Assembly: GCA_946621045.1 (NCBI GenBank)
Contig: CAMOOA010000072.1
Location: 1 to 6,473, forward strand
From: an uncultured Erysipelotrichaceae bacterium
Lineage (GTDB): Bacteria; Bacillota_I; Bacilli_A; Erysipelotrichales; Erysipelotrichaceae
Direction: 5' to 3'
Length of the DNA stretch: 6,473 nt
Shown in pieces: positions 1-6,000 of this stretch; position 1 is the first letter of the stretch; each line of letters starts with the position of its first letter. A model generated the notes under the pieces. The model did no database searches. It saw only the letters and a list, made by a program, of their open reading frames with translations, and had not been told where the DNA came from. The position numbers and the translations under genes are program-made.

Positions 1-1373
1 TCCAGGAAACGGGTAACGCCGGTTCTTGCGAACAGCAGTGCACATGCATGCGGATAGTCATACTCGTTGTTTACCCAGACAAGTTTGCCGTTTCCGCGGC
101 CCTGTGCGGTGTAGTTGGAGTCATAGCCGTCGCCGAAGTTCAGCATGCCGTAGGCACGGCAGTGTCCGTCGCCTCGCGAGATCAGCGCCTGTTCGACCTT
201 GAAGTCGGACTTTGACGCAAAGATGTTCGGCCAGACACCGGACGCCCTCATGACTTCCGGAGAAACATAGGGACGGTTGGGCATCTGATAGACGATACTG
301 CGGTCATTCAGGGACTCCAGTGTTTCACCTGCATCATGGAAGTGCAGCAGGAACTTCTGCTCCCTTGCCATGCCGCTCTGCATGATGACTTCCCCTGCGT
401 TCTCCGGCACCAGCATGATCCGGATGCCGTCTTTATCCGCTTCCAGCGCCTTCGGGAAATTCTGATGCGCCTGGAAGATGGTGACAGTGATGCCGTCTTT
501 CTTTCCGGTCACATCCGCAAAGAATGTTCCGTGGAACACTTCGCAGAAATGCTCGTTGGCTTCCTTCATGATCCAGTCGGCATCGATCGTCTTGACGATC
601 TTCTCACCGTTTTCGCTTACGGCATAGGATGTTTCATAGTTGGAGTTGGCAACACAGGTGCGCGCTCCTTCCGGATTTTCAAGATGCAGCTCATACCGAA
701 GGGTATTGATGTTCAGCGGCGCATCATCCGAGTTGATGATCCGGTAGGAAGTCTCTACCCAGGGCTTGCCTGCCCATGCGGTGATGCGGACTTCAAAGCG
801 GATCTGCTTGTCTGTATCCGCCGCGGTATGCACGCCTTTTACTGCAGCGATTGCGCATACCGGGCCGTTCTCGATAATCTCCCAGTTTTCCGTTGTAAGA
901 CCATAGACGCCCTTCTGTCCCTTTTCATTGAGGACCGGACCTTCAAAGACATCTTTGCCATAAGTTCTGCCGCCGGCAGTCACCTGCTCAAAGAGATAAT
1001 CGGAATCATTTTTCAGATCGATGCAGAGGCCGTTGTCCGCACCGGTTTCAATGCGCAGACCATTGTCTGTTTTTGAAATCTTTACTGCGCTGAACTTTGC
1101 GGTTTCACCCTTTGGCTCACCGGCAAGATCGCATTCAACCTTCATTCCTTTATATGCTGGAATGTCTGCGAGGAACCGCAGGAAGAGGAACTTGACGGAG
1201 CCGTCCTCATAGCGGGCGGTAACTTTGGACTGTATCGGAAGACGGGTTTCTCCTGCATACAGGTTTACGCTGTCAGCTGTCTTAAGGGTTCCCTTGGGAA
1301 GCGGGAATCCGATGTAGCAGGGTTCGGATTTGTGTTCATACCGATAGAGTTTATCAATATTGATCGTGATCAT
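1..1373 (-). CDS. PcRGLX/YetA-like exo-rhamnogalacturonan lyase (PL26-type), N-terminal half, partial
   Basis: Reading from an ATG at 1373 toward the left edge, the frame stays open for 457 codons and is cut by the window. The start MITINIDKLYRYEHKSEP is followed at residues 21-67 by the pattern of the N-terminal RIFT-barrel domain of PcRGLX/YetA-like proteins: IGFPLPKGTL, then LPIQSK, then YEDGSVKFLFLRF. The rest (about 90-457) is beta-rich, with many aromatic and Asn/Gly residues, as expected for the central beta-sandwich. Family members run to roughly 850-900 residues, so the C-terminal toroid domain lies outside. Characterised members (Penicillium PcRGLX, family PL26) remove unsaturated galacturonyl-rhamnose from the end of rhamnogalacturonan I. 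No signal peptide is present, so it should act on imported oligosaccharides in the cytoplasm. A GGAAG sits 5-9 bases before the start. It follows kdgF by 40 bp with no terminator, suggesting one transcript. The family call is firm; substrate and lyase activity are inferred. Confidence 0.8.
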   Translation of the reverse strand, partial: MITINIDKLYRYEHKSEPCYIGFPLPKGTLKTADSVNLYAGETRLPIQSKVTARYEDGSVKFLFLRFLADIPAYKGMKVECDLAGEPKGETAKFSAVKISKTDNGLRIETGADNGLCIDLKNDSDYLFEQVTAGGRTYGKDVFEGPVLNEKGQKGVYGLTTENWEIIENGPVCAIAAVKGVHTAADTDKQIRFEVRITAWAGKPWVETSYRIINSDDAPLNINTLRYELHLENPEGARTCVANSNYETSYAVSENGEKIVKTIDADWIMKEANEHFCEVFHGTFFADVTGKKDGITVTIFQAHQNFPKALEADKDGIRIMLVPENAGEVIMQSGMAREQKFLLHFHDAGETLESLNDRSIVYQMPNRPYVSPEVMRASGVWPNIFASKSDFKVEQALISRGDGHCRAYGMLNFGDGYDSNYTAQGRGNGKLVWVNNEYDYPHACALLFARTGVTRFL

Positions 1374-1413
1374 AACGTCTTCCAACCTTGTTCCCTTCCT
1401 TATCTGGTTCCGA

Positions 1414-1758
1414 TTACTTTACGAAGTCTTCGCGCATCGGGGAGAAGATATCCAGCAGGATGCCTTCTTCCAGACACACACAGCCGTGCTCAATGCCGTT
1501 CTTTTTCAGCATCGTATCGCCGGCAGTTACGATCCGCTTCTCACCGCCGATATTGAATTCAAATTTTCCGGATACCACATAGGTGATCTGGGTATGCGGA
1601 TGGGAGTGCAGCGAACCGACTGCTCCCTTCTGAAATACATTCTCAACAACCATCAGTTCATCGGTGTAGCTCTTCACTTTGCGCACAACACCTTCTGCGG
1701 CTGCGACACCTTCAGCATCCCTGTCTGACAGCCAGATCTGATCTTTTACAACACTCAT
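1414..1758 (-). CDS. kdgF: KdgF, cupin protein that linearises unsaturated uronates
   Basis: A 114-residue single-domain cupin. KdgF converts the cyclic 4,5-unsaturated monouronates released by pectin or alginate breakdown into their open keto form, feeding the ketodeoxyuronate pathway in the cytoplasm. The cupin metal site is visible: H51-x-H53-x3-Q57 within GSLHSHPHTQITYVVSG, and H91 in the second motif. The C-terminal signature LLDIFSPMRED (100-111) carries D103, F105 and R109, positions equivalent to those reported as catalytic in studied KdgF proteins. I chose the ATG at 1758: an AGGAAAGGAAG purine tract lies just upstream and family homology begins here. The same frame extends back to an ATG at 1881, but those 41 residues are unlike the family and overlap the control region. 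It is divergent from the AraC-type gene and 40 bp ahead of the lyase gene, whose product its substrate would come from. Confidence 0.9.
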   Translation of the reverse strand: MSVVKDQIWLSDRDAEGVAAAEGVVRKVKSYTDELMVVENVFQKGAVGSLHSHPHTQITYVVSGKFEFNIGGEKRIVTAGDTMLKKNGIEHGCVCLEEGILLDIFSPMREDFVK

Positions 1759-1762
1759 AACG

Positions 1763-1773
1763 CTTCCTTTCCT
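1763..1773 (-). promoter_or_regulatory. Ribosome binding site of kdgF
   Basis: On the minus strand this reads AGGAAAGGAAG and ends 4 bases before the ATG at 1758; the central AAAGG has a 7-base spacing. It decides the start in favour of 1758 over the in-frame ATG at 1881. Confidence 0.65.
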
Positions 1774-1785
1774 GCCGTTTCGGCA

Positions 1786-1814
1786 TTTATAACAGGCAAT
1801 ATATGCCTTTTCTC
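1786..1814 (-). promoter_or_regulatory. Candidate promoter of the kdgF-lyase operon
   Basis: On the minus strand an extended -10, TG-T-TATAAA, occupies 1794-1786. With a 17-base spacer, the -35 position (1814-1809) reads GAGAAA, a poor match, so this would rely on the extended -10 and perhaps on an activator. The start of kdgF is 27 bases downstream of the -10. The spacer is occupied by a short inverted repeat and a cre-like site abuts the -35, which makes this the most likely regulated promoter in the divergent region. Predicted by eye only. Confidence 0.4.
1794..1808. repeat. Short inverted repeat, candidate operator
   Basis: AGGCA-ATATA-TGCCT: perfect 5-bp arms around a 5-bp AT centre. 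It lies between the candidate -35 and -10 of the kdgF promoter, a position where a bound repressor would block RNA polymerase. The arms are short, so chance is a real alternative. Confidence 0.35.
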
Positions 1815-1829
1815 TTTTTACGCTTCCAT
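1815..1829 (-). promoter_or_regulatory. cre-like site (CcpA catabolite control)
   Basis: The minus strand reads ATGGAAGCGTAAAAA and matches the CcpA cre consensus WTGNAANCGNWNNCW at 14 of 15 positions; only the fixed C near the end is missing. It lies directly upstream of the candidate kdgF -35, in the divergent control region. CcpA control of secondary carbohydrate operons is standard in Bacillota. A second, weaker match with two mismatches overlaps the kdgF start at 1755-1769. Confidence 0.45.
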
Positions 1830-1860
1830 CATACGTCACAAAAAATAAGGAATCCTTTAC

Positions 1861-1866
1861 TATAAT
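1861..1866 (+). promoter_or_regulatory. Candidate -10 of the AraC-type regulator gene
   Basis: A perfect TATAAT lies 57 bases upstream of the regulator's ATG. No good TTGACA-like hexamer is present at 16-18 bases: with a 17-base spacer the sequence is ACAAAA. The promoter would therefore be weak or activator dependent. An alternative weak -10, TATGAT, is at 1895-1900. Confidence 0.35.
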
Positions 1867-1923
1867 GTCCACTTTTCGCATAAATCTTTGAAATTATGAT
1901 ATTGTACAGACAAGAGGTAAAAA

Positions 1924-2757
1924 ATGCCGATCGGAATGCCGCAGAAACGCCTGATTACCGTACAGCGGCGGGAGCTCCCGTCCGATTTCATGATGCCGCA
2001 GATGGAGATGGCTTCGACCCATTACAGTATCGGATATCTGATTTCCGGCGACCGGCGGATCATCACCCCCTACCAGCAGATCGACCTGCATGACGGCGAT
2101 TTTTCCGTGATGCCGCCGATGCTGTATCACCGGACCTTTTCCCTCAGCGACCGGCCTTATATCAATTACCTGATCAAGATATCCGAAGAGCTTGCGGAAG
2201 ACTTCCGCCGTGATATCGATCCCGAGATCTGGCGCAATGTCTTTGATCAGCGCTGTATTTCCCTGGATGAGGAAAACACCGCAAAAGCGCAGGTCCTGCT
2301 TGCGGATATGCTGGAGGTATATGAACAGGATGCGGATTATTCCACGGAGCTGTTAAGGGGCATGCTGTACCGGCTGATCGTTCTGATGCGGGAAAAGAAC
2401 CGGCATACGGATGACATGCAGTTTAAAGACAAACTCTCCGCCGGAATCATGGAAACCATGTATTTTATTGAGCGCAATTACAGCGAGGATATAAAACTTG
2501 CCGACGCGGCAGAATCCGCCGGGTTTTCCGAAGGCCATCTGTCACGCATGTTTGTTTCCCAGGTCGGCGTATCCTTTTCGGAATATCTGATCAATGTCCG
2601 TCTCCGCCATGTCAAGGAAATGCTGATCAATACGCCGATGTCGATTGCCGAGATTGCCAATCATACCGGCTTTTCCAACTCGGACTACCTTTCCGCCTGC
2701 TTCCATCGCAGGGAAGGAATGACGCCGACCGCATTCCGCAAAGGCGCGAAGCGATGA
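1924..2757 (+). CDS. AraC-family transcriptional regulator
   Basis: A 277-residue two-domain regulator of typical length. Residues about 20-100 form a cupin-like sensor domain: HYSIGYLISG (33-42), then the turn LHDGDFSVMPP (55-65) and YHR (68-70), as in AraC-type sugar-binding folds. Residues 100-170 are helical and probably a linker or dimerisation region. The C-terminal AraC DNA-binding domain (about 172-275) has two helix-turn-helix units: IKLADAAESAGFSEGHLSRM (190-209) and, from 239, SIAEIANHTGFSN with the family ending MTPTAFRK. The start at 1924 follows AAGAGG with a 6-base spacing. It is transcribed divergently from kdgF and the lyase gene across 165 bp, the usual layout for a local activator of a sugar operon. 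The inducer, perhaps an unsaturated uronate or rhamnogalacturonan oligomer, is inferred from neighbours only. Confidence 0.9.
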   Translation: MPIGMPQKRLITVQRRELPSDFMMPQMEMASTHYSIGYLISGDRRIITPYQQIDLHDGDFSVMPPMLYHRTFSLSDRPYINYLIKISEELAEDFRRDIDPEIWRNVFDQRCISLDEENTAKAQVLLADMLEVYEQDADYSTELLRGMLYRLIVLMREKNRHTDDMQFKDKLSAGIMETMYFIERNYSEDIKLADAAESAGFSEGHLSRMFVSQVGVSFSEYLINVRLRHVKEMLINTPMSIAEIANHTGFSNSDYLSACFHRREGMTPTAFRKGAKR

Positions 2758-2796
2758 TCATCATTGCAGCATAGATTACAGCAGTCATGAATCCGG

Positions 2797-2824
2797 ACGG
2801 TTCTGCAAAATAAGACCGTTTTTT
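2797..2824 (+). terminator. Rho-independent terminator after the AraC-type gene
   Basis: ACGGT and ACCGT form a 5-bp stem, extendable inward by one G-U pair, around a loop of about 13 bases, followed directly by TTTTT. The stem is short and the loop long, so termination may be incomplete. It begins 40 bases after the stop codon of the regulator. Confidence 0.55.
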
Positions 2825-2835
2825 CTATTGTGTAG

Positions 2836-2865
2836 TTCAATTTCAGACCCTGCCCGTAATATAGT
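2836..2865 (+). promoter_or_regulatory. Candidate promoter of the oxidoreductase gene
   Basis: TTCAAT (2836-2841) and TATAGT (2860-2865) are separated by 18 bases. The -10 matches 5 of 6 consensus positions and the -35 only 3 of 6. The area is AT-rich, unlike the flanking coding DNA, and follows the upstream terminator. Transcription from here would give a leader of roughly 135 bases before the ATG at 3008. Confidence 0.35.
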
Positions 2866-2912
2866 TAATTTAGAGCATATATTTATCTGCACCATTTAAT
2901 TTATGTATTTGT

Positions 2913-2971
2913 ATCACTCCGATCCCGGCGCGTTAAGCAGAGTGATGTGCCGGGTTATACACGGATCTGCT
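2913..2971 (+). other. 5' leader with competing hairpins ahead of the oxidoreductase gene
   Basis: Three pairings can be read here. A: ATCACTC (2913-2919) with GAGTGAT (2940-2946), 7 perfect pairs. B: CCCGGCGC (2924-2931) with GTGCCGGG (2947-2954), 8 pairs including one G-U. C: AGCAGA (2936-2941) with TCTGCT (2966-2971). A and B cross each other with no linker, so they are probably alternatives. C shares bases with A. The ribosome binding site begins 16 bases after C. I match this to no known riboswitch class; the structure is seen in the sequence, but a regulatory role is inference. Confidence 0.35.
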
Positions 2972-2986
2972 CATGGGAATTGTTAT

Positions 2987-2998
2987 AAGGAGGAGGAG
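2987..2998 (+). promoter_or_regulatory. Ribosome binding site of the oxidoreductase gene
   Basis: AAGGAGGAGGAG holds two overlapping AGGAGG-like cores, the nearer ending 9-11 bases before the ATG at 3008. It is the strongest Shine-Dalgarno tract in the window and argues for the start at 3008 over the in-frame ATG at 2903, which has no such site. Confidence 0.75.
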
Positions 2999-3007
2999 AA
3001 CACTGTT

Positions 3008-5860
3008 ATGGTTCCTAAACGATTTGAGCACTATTTGTTTAATGATAATGACTATCTGCCGGAGCATTATGAAGTCGCGGACAAGGAGCGCGAAGAACTG
3101 ATCCGGCAGCTGGCCGCAATGATCGCGGATGACCTTCATCTGTCCGGAAAGCCGAAGAATGTCCGGAATGACGATCCGGATTTCTGGCTGCTGGACAAAG
3201 TCCTTACAACAGAGGAAGTGAAGTTCATGCTGAGCTTCGGGAAAAAGAGAACCGTCAAGCTCACAGTCGCAGAGATGGCCGCACGCAACAGCATGTCCGA
3301 GGCTGATGCTGAAAAGATCGCCGAAGGCATCTGCAGCAAGGGTCTCATGGAATTTGACCGTGAGAACGATAAGCACGAAAAGCAATACTTTATTCCGAAG
3401 TGGGTTGTCGGCTCCGGCGAATACATGCTGATGACCGGAAAGCTCATGGAACAGCATCCGGAGATTGCGACCTTCTTCCACTATGCATCCATGGTGCCTG
3501 TAGGCAAAGTTGCCCATATGGTTCCGGAAGGCGGCGGCGGACTTGGAATGCATGTCATTCCGGTTGAAAAGGCAATTGAAAACAACAGTCAGGCAGTCAC
3601 CAAGGAAAAGCTGTCCTACTGGCTCAGCAAGTATGACAAATATGCGCTGGATGTATGTTCCTGCAGAAGACAGCAGCGGATCCGCGGTGAAGGCGGCGGT
3701 GAGATCGAAGACTACTGGTGCATCGCGGTCGGCGACATGGCGGAATATCTGGTCGAAACCGGCAAGGATGCCCGCTACGCAACCTACGATGAGGTAATGG
3801 ATGTCCTGGACAAGGCGGAAAAAGCCGGCTATGTGCATCAGATCACCAACCTCGACGGCGAAGGCAAGATCGTAGGTATCTGTAACTGTTCCGCTACGAT
3901 ATGCAATGCGATCAAGACATCACAGCTGTTCAATACCCCGAACATGTCAGCCTCCTCCTACCGGGCACATGTCGATCACACCAAGTGCGTCGCATGCGGA
4001 AAGTGTGTGGAGATCTGTCCGGTCGGCGCCGCAAAACTTGGTCAGAAGCTCTGCCGGAAGAACGGCAAGCCTGTGGAATACCCGGTTACCGAACTCCCCA
4101 ACAACGTGAAATGGGGTCCGGAAAAGTGGAACAAGAACTACCGGGAAGACGCAAAGATCAACTGCTATGACACCGGTACCTCCCCCTGCAAAGCGGCATG
4201 CCCTGCCAACCTGTCTGTACAGGGATACATCAACATGGCCGATCAGGGAAGATACCGTGAAGCCCTGGAACTGATCAAACAGGATAACCCCCTGCCCGCT
4301 GTATGCGGTGCTGTCTGTAACCGCAGATGTGAGGACAGATGTACCCGCGGCACGATCGACCAGCCTGTCGCAATCGATGAAATCAAAAAATTCATCGCCG
4401 CACAGGAACTTAAGGCAGAGAACCGGTTCGTACCGGAATGCGGCAAGGAATTCGGCGGACTCTGGGGCGATGAATACAAGATGGCAATCATCGGCGCCGG
4501 TCCTGCCGGACTTTCTGCGGCATACTATCTGAGAAAACGCGGTTATCCCGTTACTGTATTTGAAAAGCAGAAAGCGCTCGGCGGAATGCTCAGATACGGT
4601 ATCCCCTCCTTCCGTCTTGAGAAAGACGTTGTCGATGCGGAAATCGATGTCATGAAGGAAATGGGTGTGGAATTCAGAACCGGCGTTGAAGTCGGCAAGG
4701 ATATTACCATCCAGCAGCTGCGGGATGAAGGATATGCGGCATTCTACATCGCGACCGGTCTTCAGAGCGGCGGCAGACTTGATGTGCCGGGCGCGGATGC
4801 CGAAGGCGTGATGAGCGGCATCGACTTCATGCGCATCATCAATGAAGATGAAGTTGCCCTGATGCAGGGAGAACTTCCGCAGGCCGGAAAACTCAGCGGC
4901 AATGTCGTTGTCATCGGCGGCGGAAACATCGGCGCAGACGTCGCAAGAACAGCAGTCCGTGCCGGCGCTGAAAAAGTCTTCATGTATGCACTTGAGGCAT
5001 ACGATGAACTTCCGATGGGAGTTGAAGACAGAACGGAATGCGAGGCAGAAGGCATCAGTGTAAACGGCAGCTGGGGTCCTGCGGAGATCCTGACAAAGGA
5101 TGGCAGGGTATGCGGCATCCGCTTCCGCAAATGCCTCAGCGTCAAGGATTCCGAAGGAAGATTTGCCCCGGTGTTTGATGACAATGAGACCACTGAGCTC
5201 GAGTGCACAGCCGTGCTGTACTGCACCGGTCAGAAACCGGATCTTGGAACGATGCTCGAAGGCACCAAAGTTGAGATCAGCCCGCGCGGCATGATCATTG
5301 CCGACCCTGTAACATTACAGACTGCGGAAGAAGATATCTTCGCAGGCGGCGATATCGTTACCGGTCAGAAGTTTGCGATCGATGCGATTGCCACAGGCAG
5401 ACCGATTGCCGATTCCCTGCACAGATATGTGCATAAGGAACAGGGCGCCAACCGTCTGACTGTCGGAAGAGACCTGAGAGAAATCATTGAACTCGACAGA
5501 GATGATATTCTCGTTGAAAGCTATGACAACCTTCCGAGACAGAAACCGGGTCATAAAGCCGGAGATCCTGCCGGAACATGGCATGATCTGAGAGAACCTC
5601 TGAGTGAAGCACAGATCCGTGCGGAAGCCAACCGGTGTCTCAAGTGCGGCGCGACCACAGTTGATGTGAACAGATGTATCGGCTGCGGTCTCTGCACGAC
5701 GAAGTGTGAATTTGACGCAATCCGTCTGGAACGCGATCATCCGAAAGCTTCCAGAATGTACACGGCGGAAGAAGGCAAGCTCAAGGCAATCCTGCCGTAT
5801 GCCCTGCCGAGAGAAATCAGGATCAGAACATCCGGTCTTCTTGGCAAATTCAAAAAGTAA
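3008..5860 (+). CDS. Multidomain iron-sulfur FAD/NAD(P) oxidoreductase (GltD/DPD-like core with cysteine-rich N-terminal half)
   Basis: A 950-residue soluble protein; no signal peptide or membrane segment. Residues 60-135 resemble a winged-helix unit. A cysteine cluster follows: CSCR (217-220), YWC (C238) and CNCSATIC (292-299), a pattern seen in large ferredoxin-like proteins of anaerobes. A classical 4Fe-4S motif is at C327, C330, C333, C337. Residues 386-465 match the helical iron-sulfur domain of glutamate synthase small subunit and dihydropyrimidine dehydrogenase (C386, C394, C398, C433, C437, C441, C445). The flavin core has the FAD motif GAGPAG (496-501), a nucleotide-binding motif GGGNIGAD (637-644) and the second FAD motif DIFAGGD (776-782). 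The C-terminus carries CLKC (877-880) and a 4Fe-4S motif at C890, C893, C896, C900. It probably passes electrons between NAD(P)H and an unknown partner through FAD and several clusters. Such proteins are often labelled glutamate synthase small chain; no large subunit is seen here. An in-frame ATG at 2903 is less likely. Confidence 0.85.
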   Translation: MVPKRFEHYLFNDNDYLPEHYEVADKEREELIRQLAAMIADDLHLSGKPKNVRNDDPDFWLLDKVLTTEEVKFMLSFGKKRTVKLTVAEMAARNSMSEADAEKIAEGICSKGLMEFDRENDKHEKQYFIPKWVVGSGEYMLMTGKLMEQHPEIATFFHYASMVPVGKVAHMVPEGGGGLGMHVIPVEKAIENNSQAVTKEKLSYWLSKYDKYALDVCSCRRQQRIRGEGGGEIEDYWCIAVGDMAEYLVETGKDARYATYDEVMDVLDKAEKAGYVHQITNLDGEGKIVGICNCSATICNAIKTSQLFNTPNMSASSYRAHVDHTKCVACGKCVEICPVGAAKLGQKLCRKNGKPVEYPVTELPNNVKWGPEKWNKNYREDAKINCYDTGTSPCKAACPANLSVQGYINMADQGRYREALELIKQDNPLPAVCGAVCNRRCEDRCTRGTIDQPVAIDEIKKFIAAQELKAENRFVPECGKEFGGLWGDEYKMAIIGAGPAGLSAAYYLRKRGYPVTVFEKQKALGGMLRYGIPSFRLEKDVVDAEIDVMKEMGVEFRTGVEVGKDITIQQLRDEGYAAFYIATGLQSGGRLDVPGADAEGVMSGIDFMRIINEDEVALMQGELPQAGKLSGNVVVIGGGNIGADVARTAVRAGAEKVFMYALEAYDELPMGVEDRTECEAEGISVNGSWGPAEILTKDGRVCGIRFRKCLSVKDSEGRFAPVFDDNETTELECTAVLYCTGQKPDLGTMLEGTKVEISPRGMIIADPVTLQTAEEDIFAGGDIVTGQKFAIDAIATGRPIADSLHRYVHKEQGANRLTVGRDLREIIELDRDDILVESYDNLPRQKPGHKAGDPAGTWHDLREPLSEAQIRAEANRCLKCGATTVDVNRCIGCGLCTTKCEFDAIRLERDHPKASRMYTAEEGKLKAILPYALPREIRIRTSGLLGKFKK

Positions 5861-5901
5861 AGCGTGACAGCAGAAGCCTGAGTTGTTTCTGAGACAGCGC
5901 A

Positions 5902-5932
5902 AAAAATCCGAATCTCCGGGATTCGGATTTTT
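5902..5932. terminator. Bidirectional Rho-independent terminator
   Basis: A perfect 13-bp stem, AAAAATCCGAATC (5902-5914) against GATTCGGATTTTT (5920-5932), closes a 5-base loop TCCGG. The A-run on one side and T-run on the other give each strand a U-tract. It lies 41 bases after the oxidoreductase stop and 68 bases beyond the stop of the convergent isomerase gene, so it can serve both. Confidence 0.9.
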
Positions 5933-5962
5933 GTTTTTATGGAAGCCCACAGATGCGGTCAT

Positions 5963-5977
5963 TTGCGCATTGTGCAA
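5963..5977. repeat. Imperfect inverted repeat downstream of the isomerase gene
   Basis: TTGCGC-ATT-GTGCAA: 6-bp arms with one G-U type mismatch around a 3-base centre. It lies between the isomerase stop codon and the terminator. There is no T-run beside it; it could be a small RNA stem or chance. Confidence 0.25.
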
Positions 5978-6000
5978 GGCAGCTCTGATTCAGCCGCTTA

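Noticed and set aside
336..1076. Plus-strand open frame of 246 codons
   Set aside because: It is antisense to the lyase gene, which has a recognisable domain on the minus strand; the translation is Cys/His/Phe-rich and unlike any family.
1759..1881. N-terminal extension of kdgF to an upstream ATG
   Set aside because: The extra 41 residues do not resemble KdgF and would cover the promoter elements; the internal ATG at 1758 has a good ribosome binding site.
2913..2954. H-type pseudoknot formed by pairings A and B
   Set aside because: There is no linker between the two 3' arms and only 4 bases in the first loop, which would have to span the stacked helices; alternative hairpins are more plausible.
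2903..3007. N-terminal extension of the oxidoreductase by 35 residues
   Set aside because: The upstream ATG lacks a Shine-Dalgarno site, and the extension would cover the strong AAGGAGG tract and the leader hairpins.
3186..3415. Winged-helix-like segment read as evidence of a DNA-binding regulator
   Set aside because: The same kind of segment occurs in ferredoxin-like proteins of this type, and the rest of the chain is redox machinery, so DNA binding is not supported.
2933..3838. Minus-strand open frame of 301 codons
   Set aside because: Antisense shadow of the oxidoreductase gene, with no ribosome binding site and no recognisable motif.
5865..5898. GACAGC present twice after the oxidoreductase stop codon
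   Set aside because: A six-base direct repeat in a short spacer is expected by chance and has no associated structure.
5315..5977. Minus-strand open frame of 220 codons crossing the terminator
   Set aside because: It starts inside the intergenic region beyond the bidirectional terminator and runs antisense to the oxidoreductase; composition is typical of a shadow frame.
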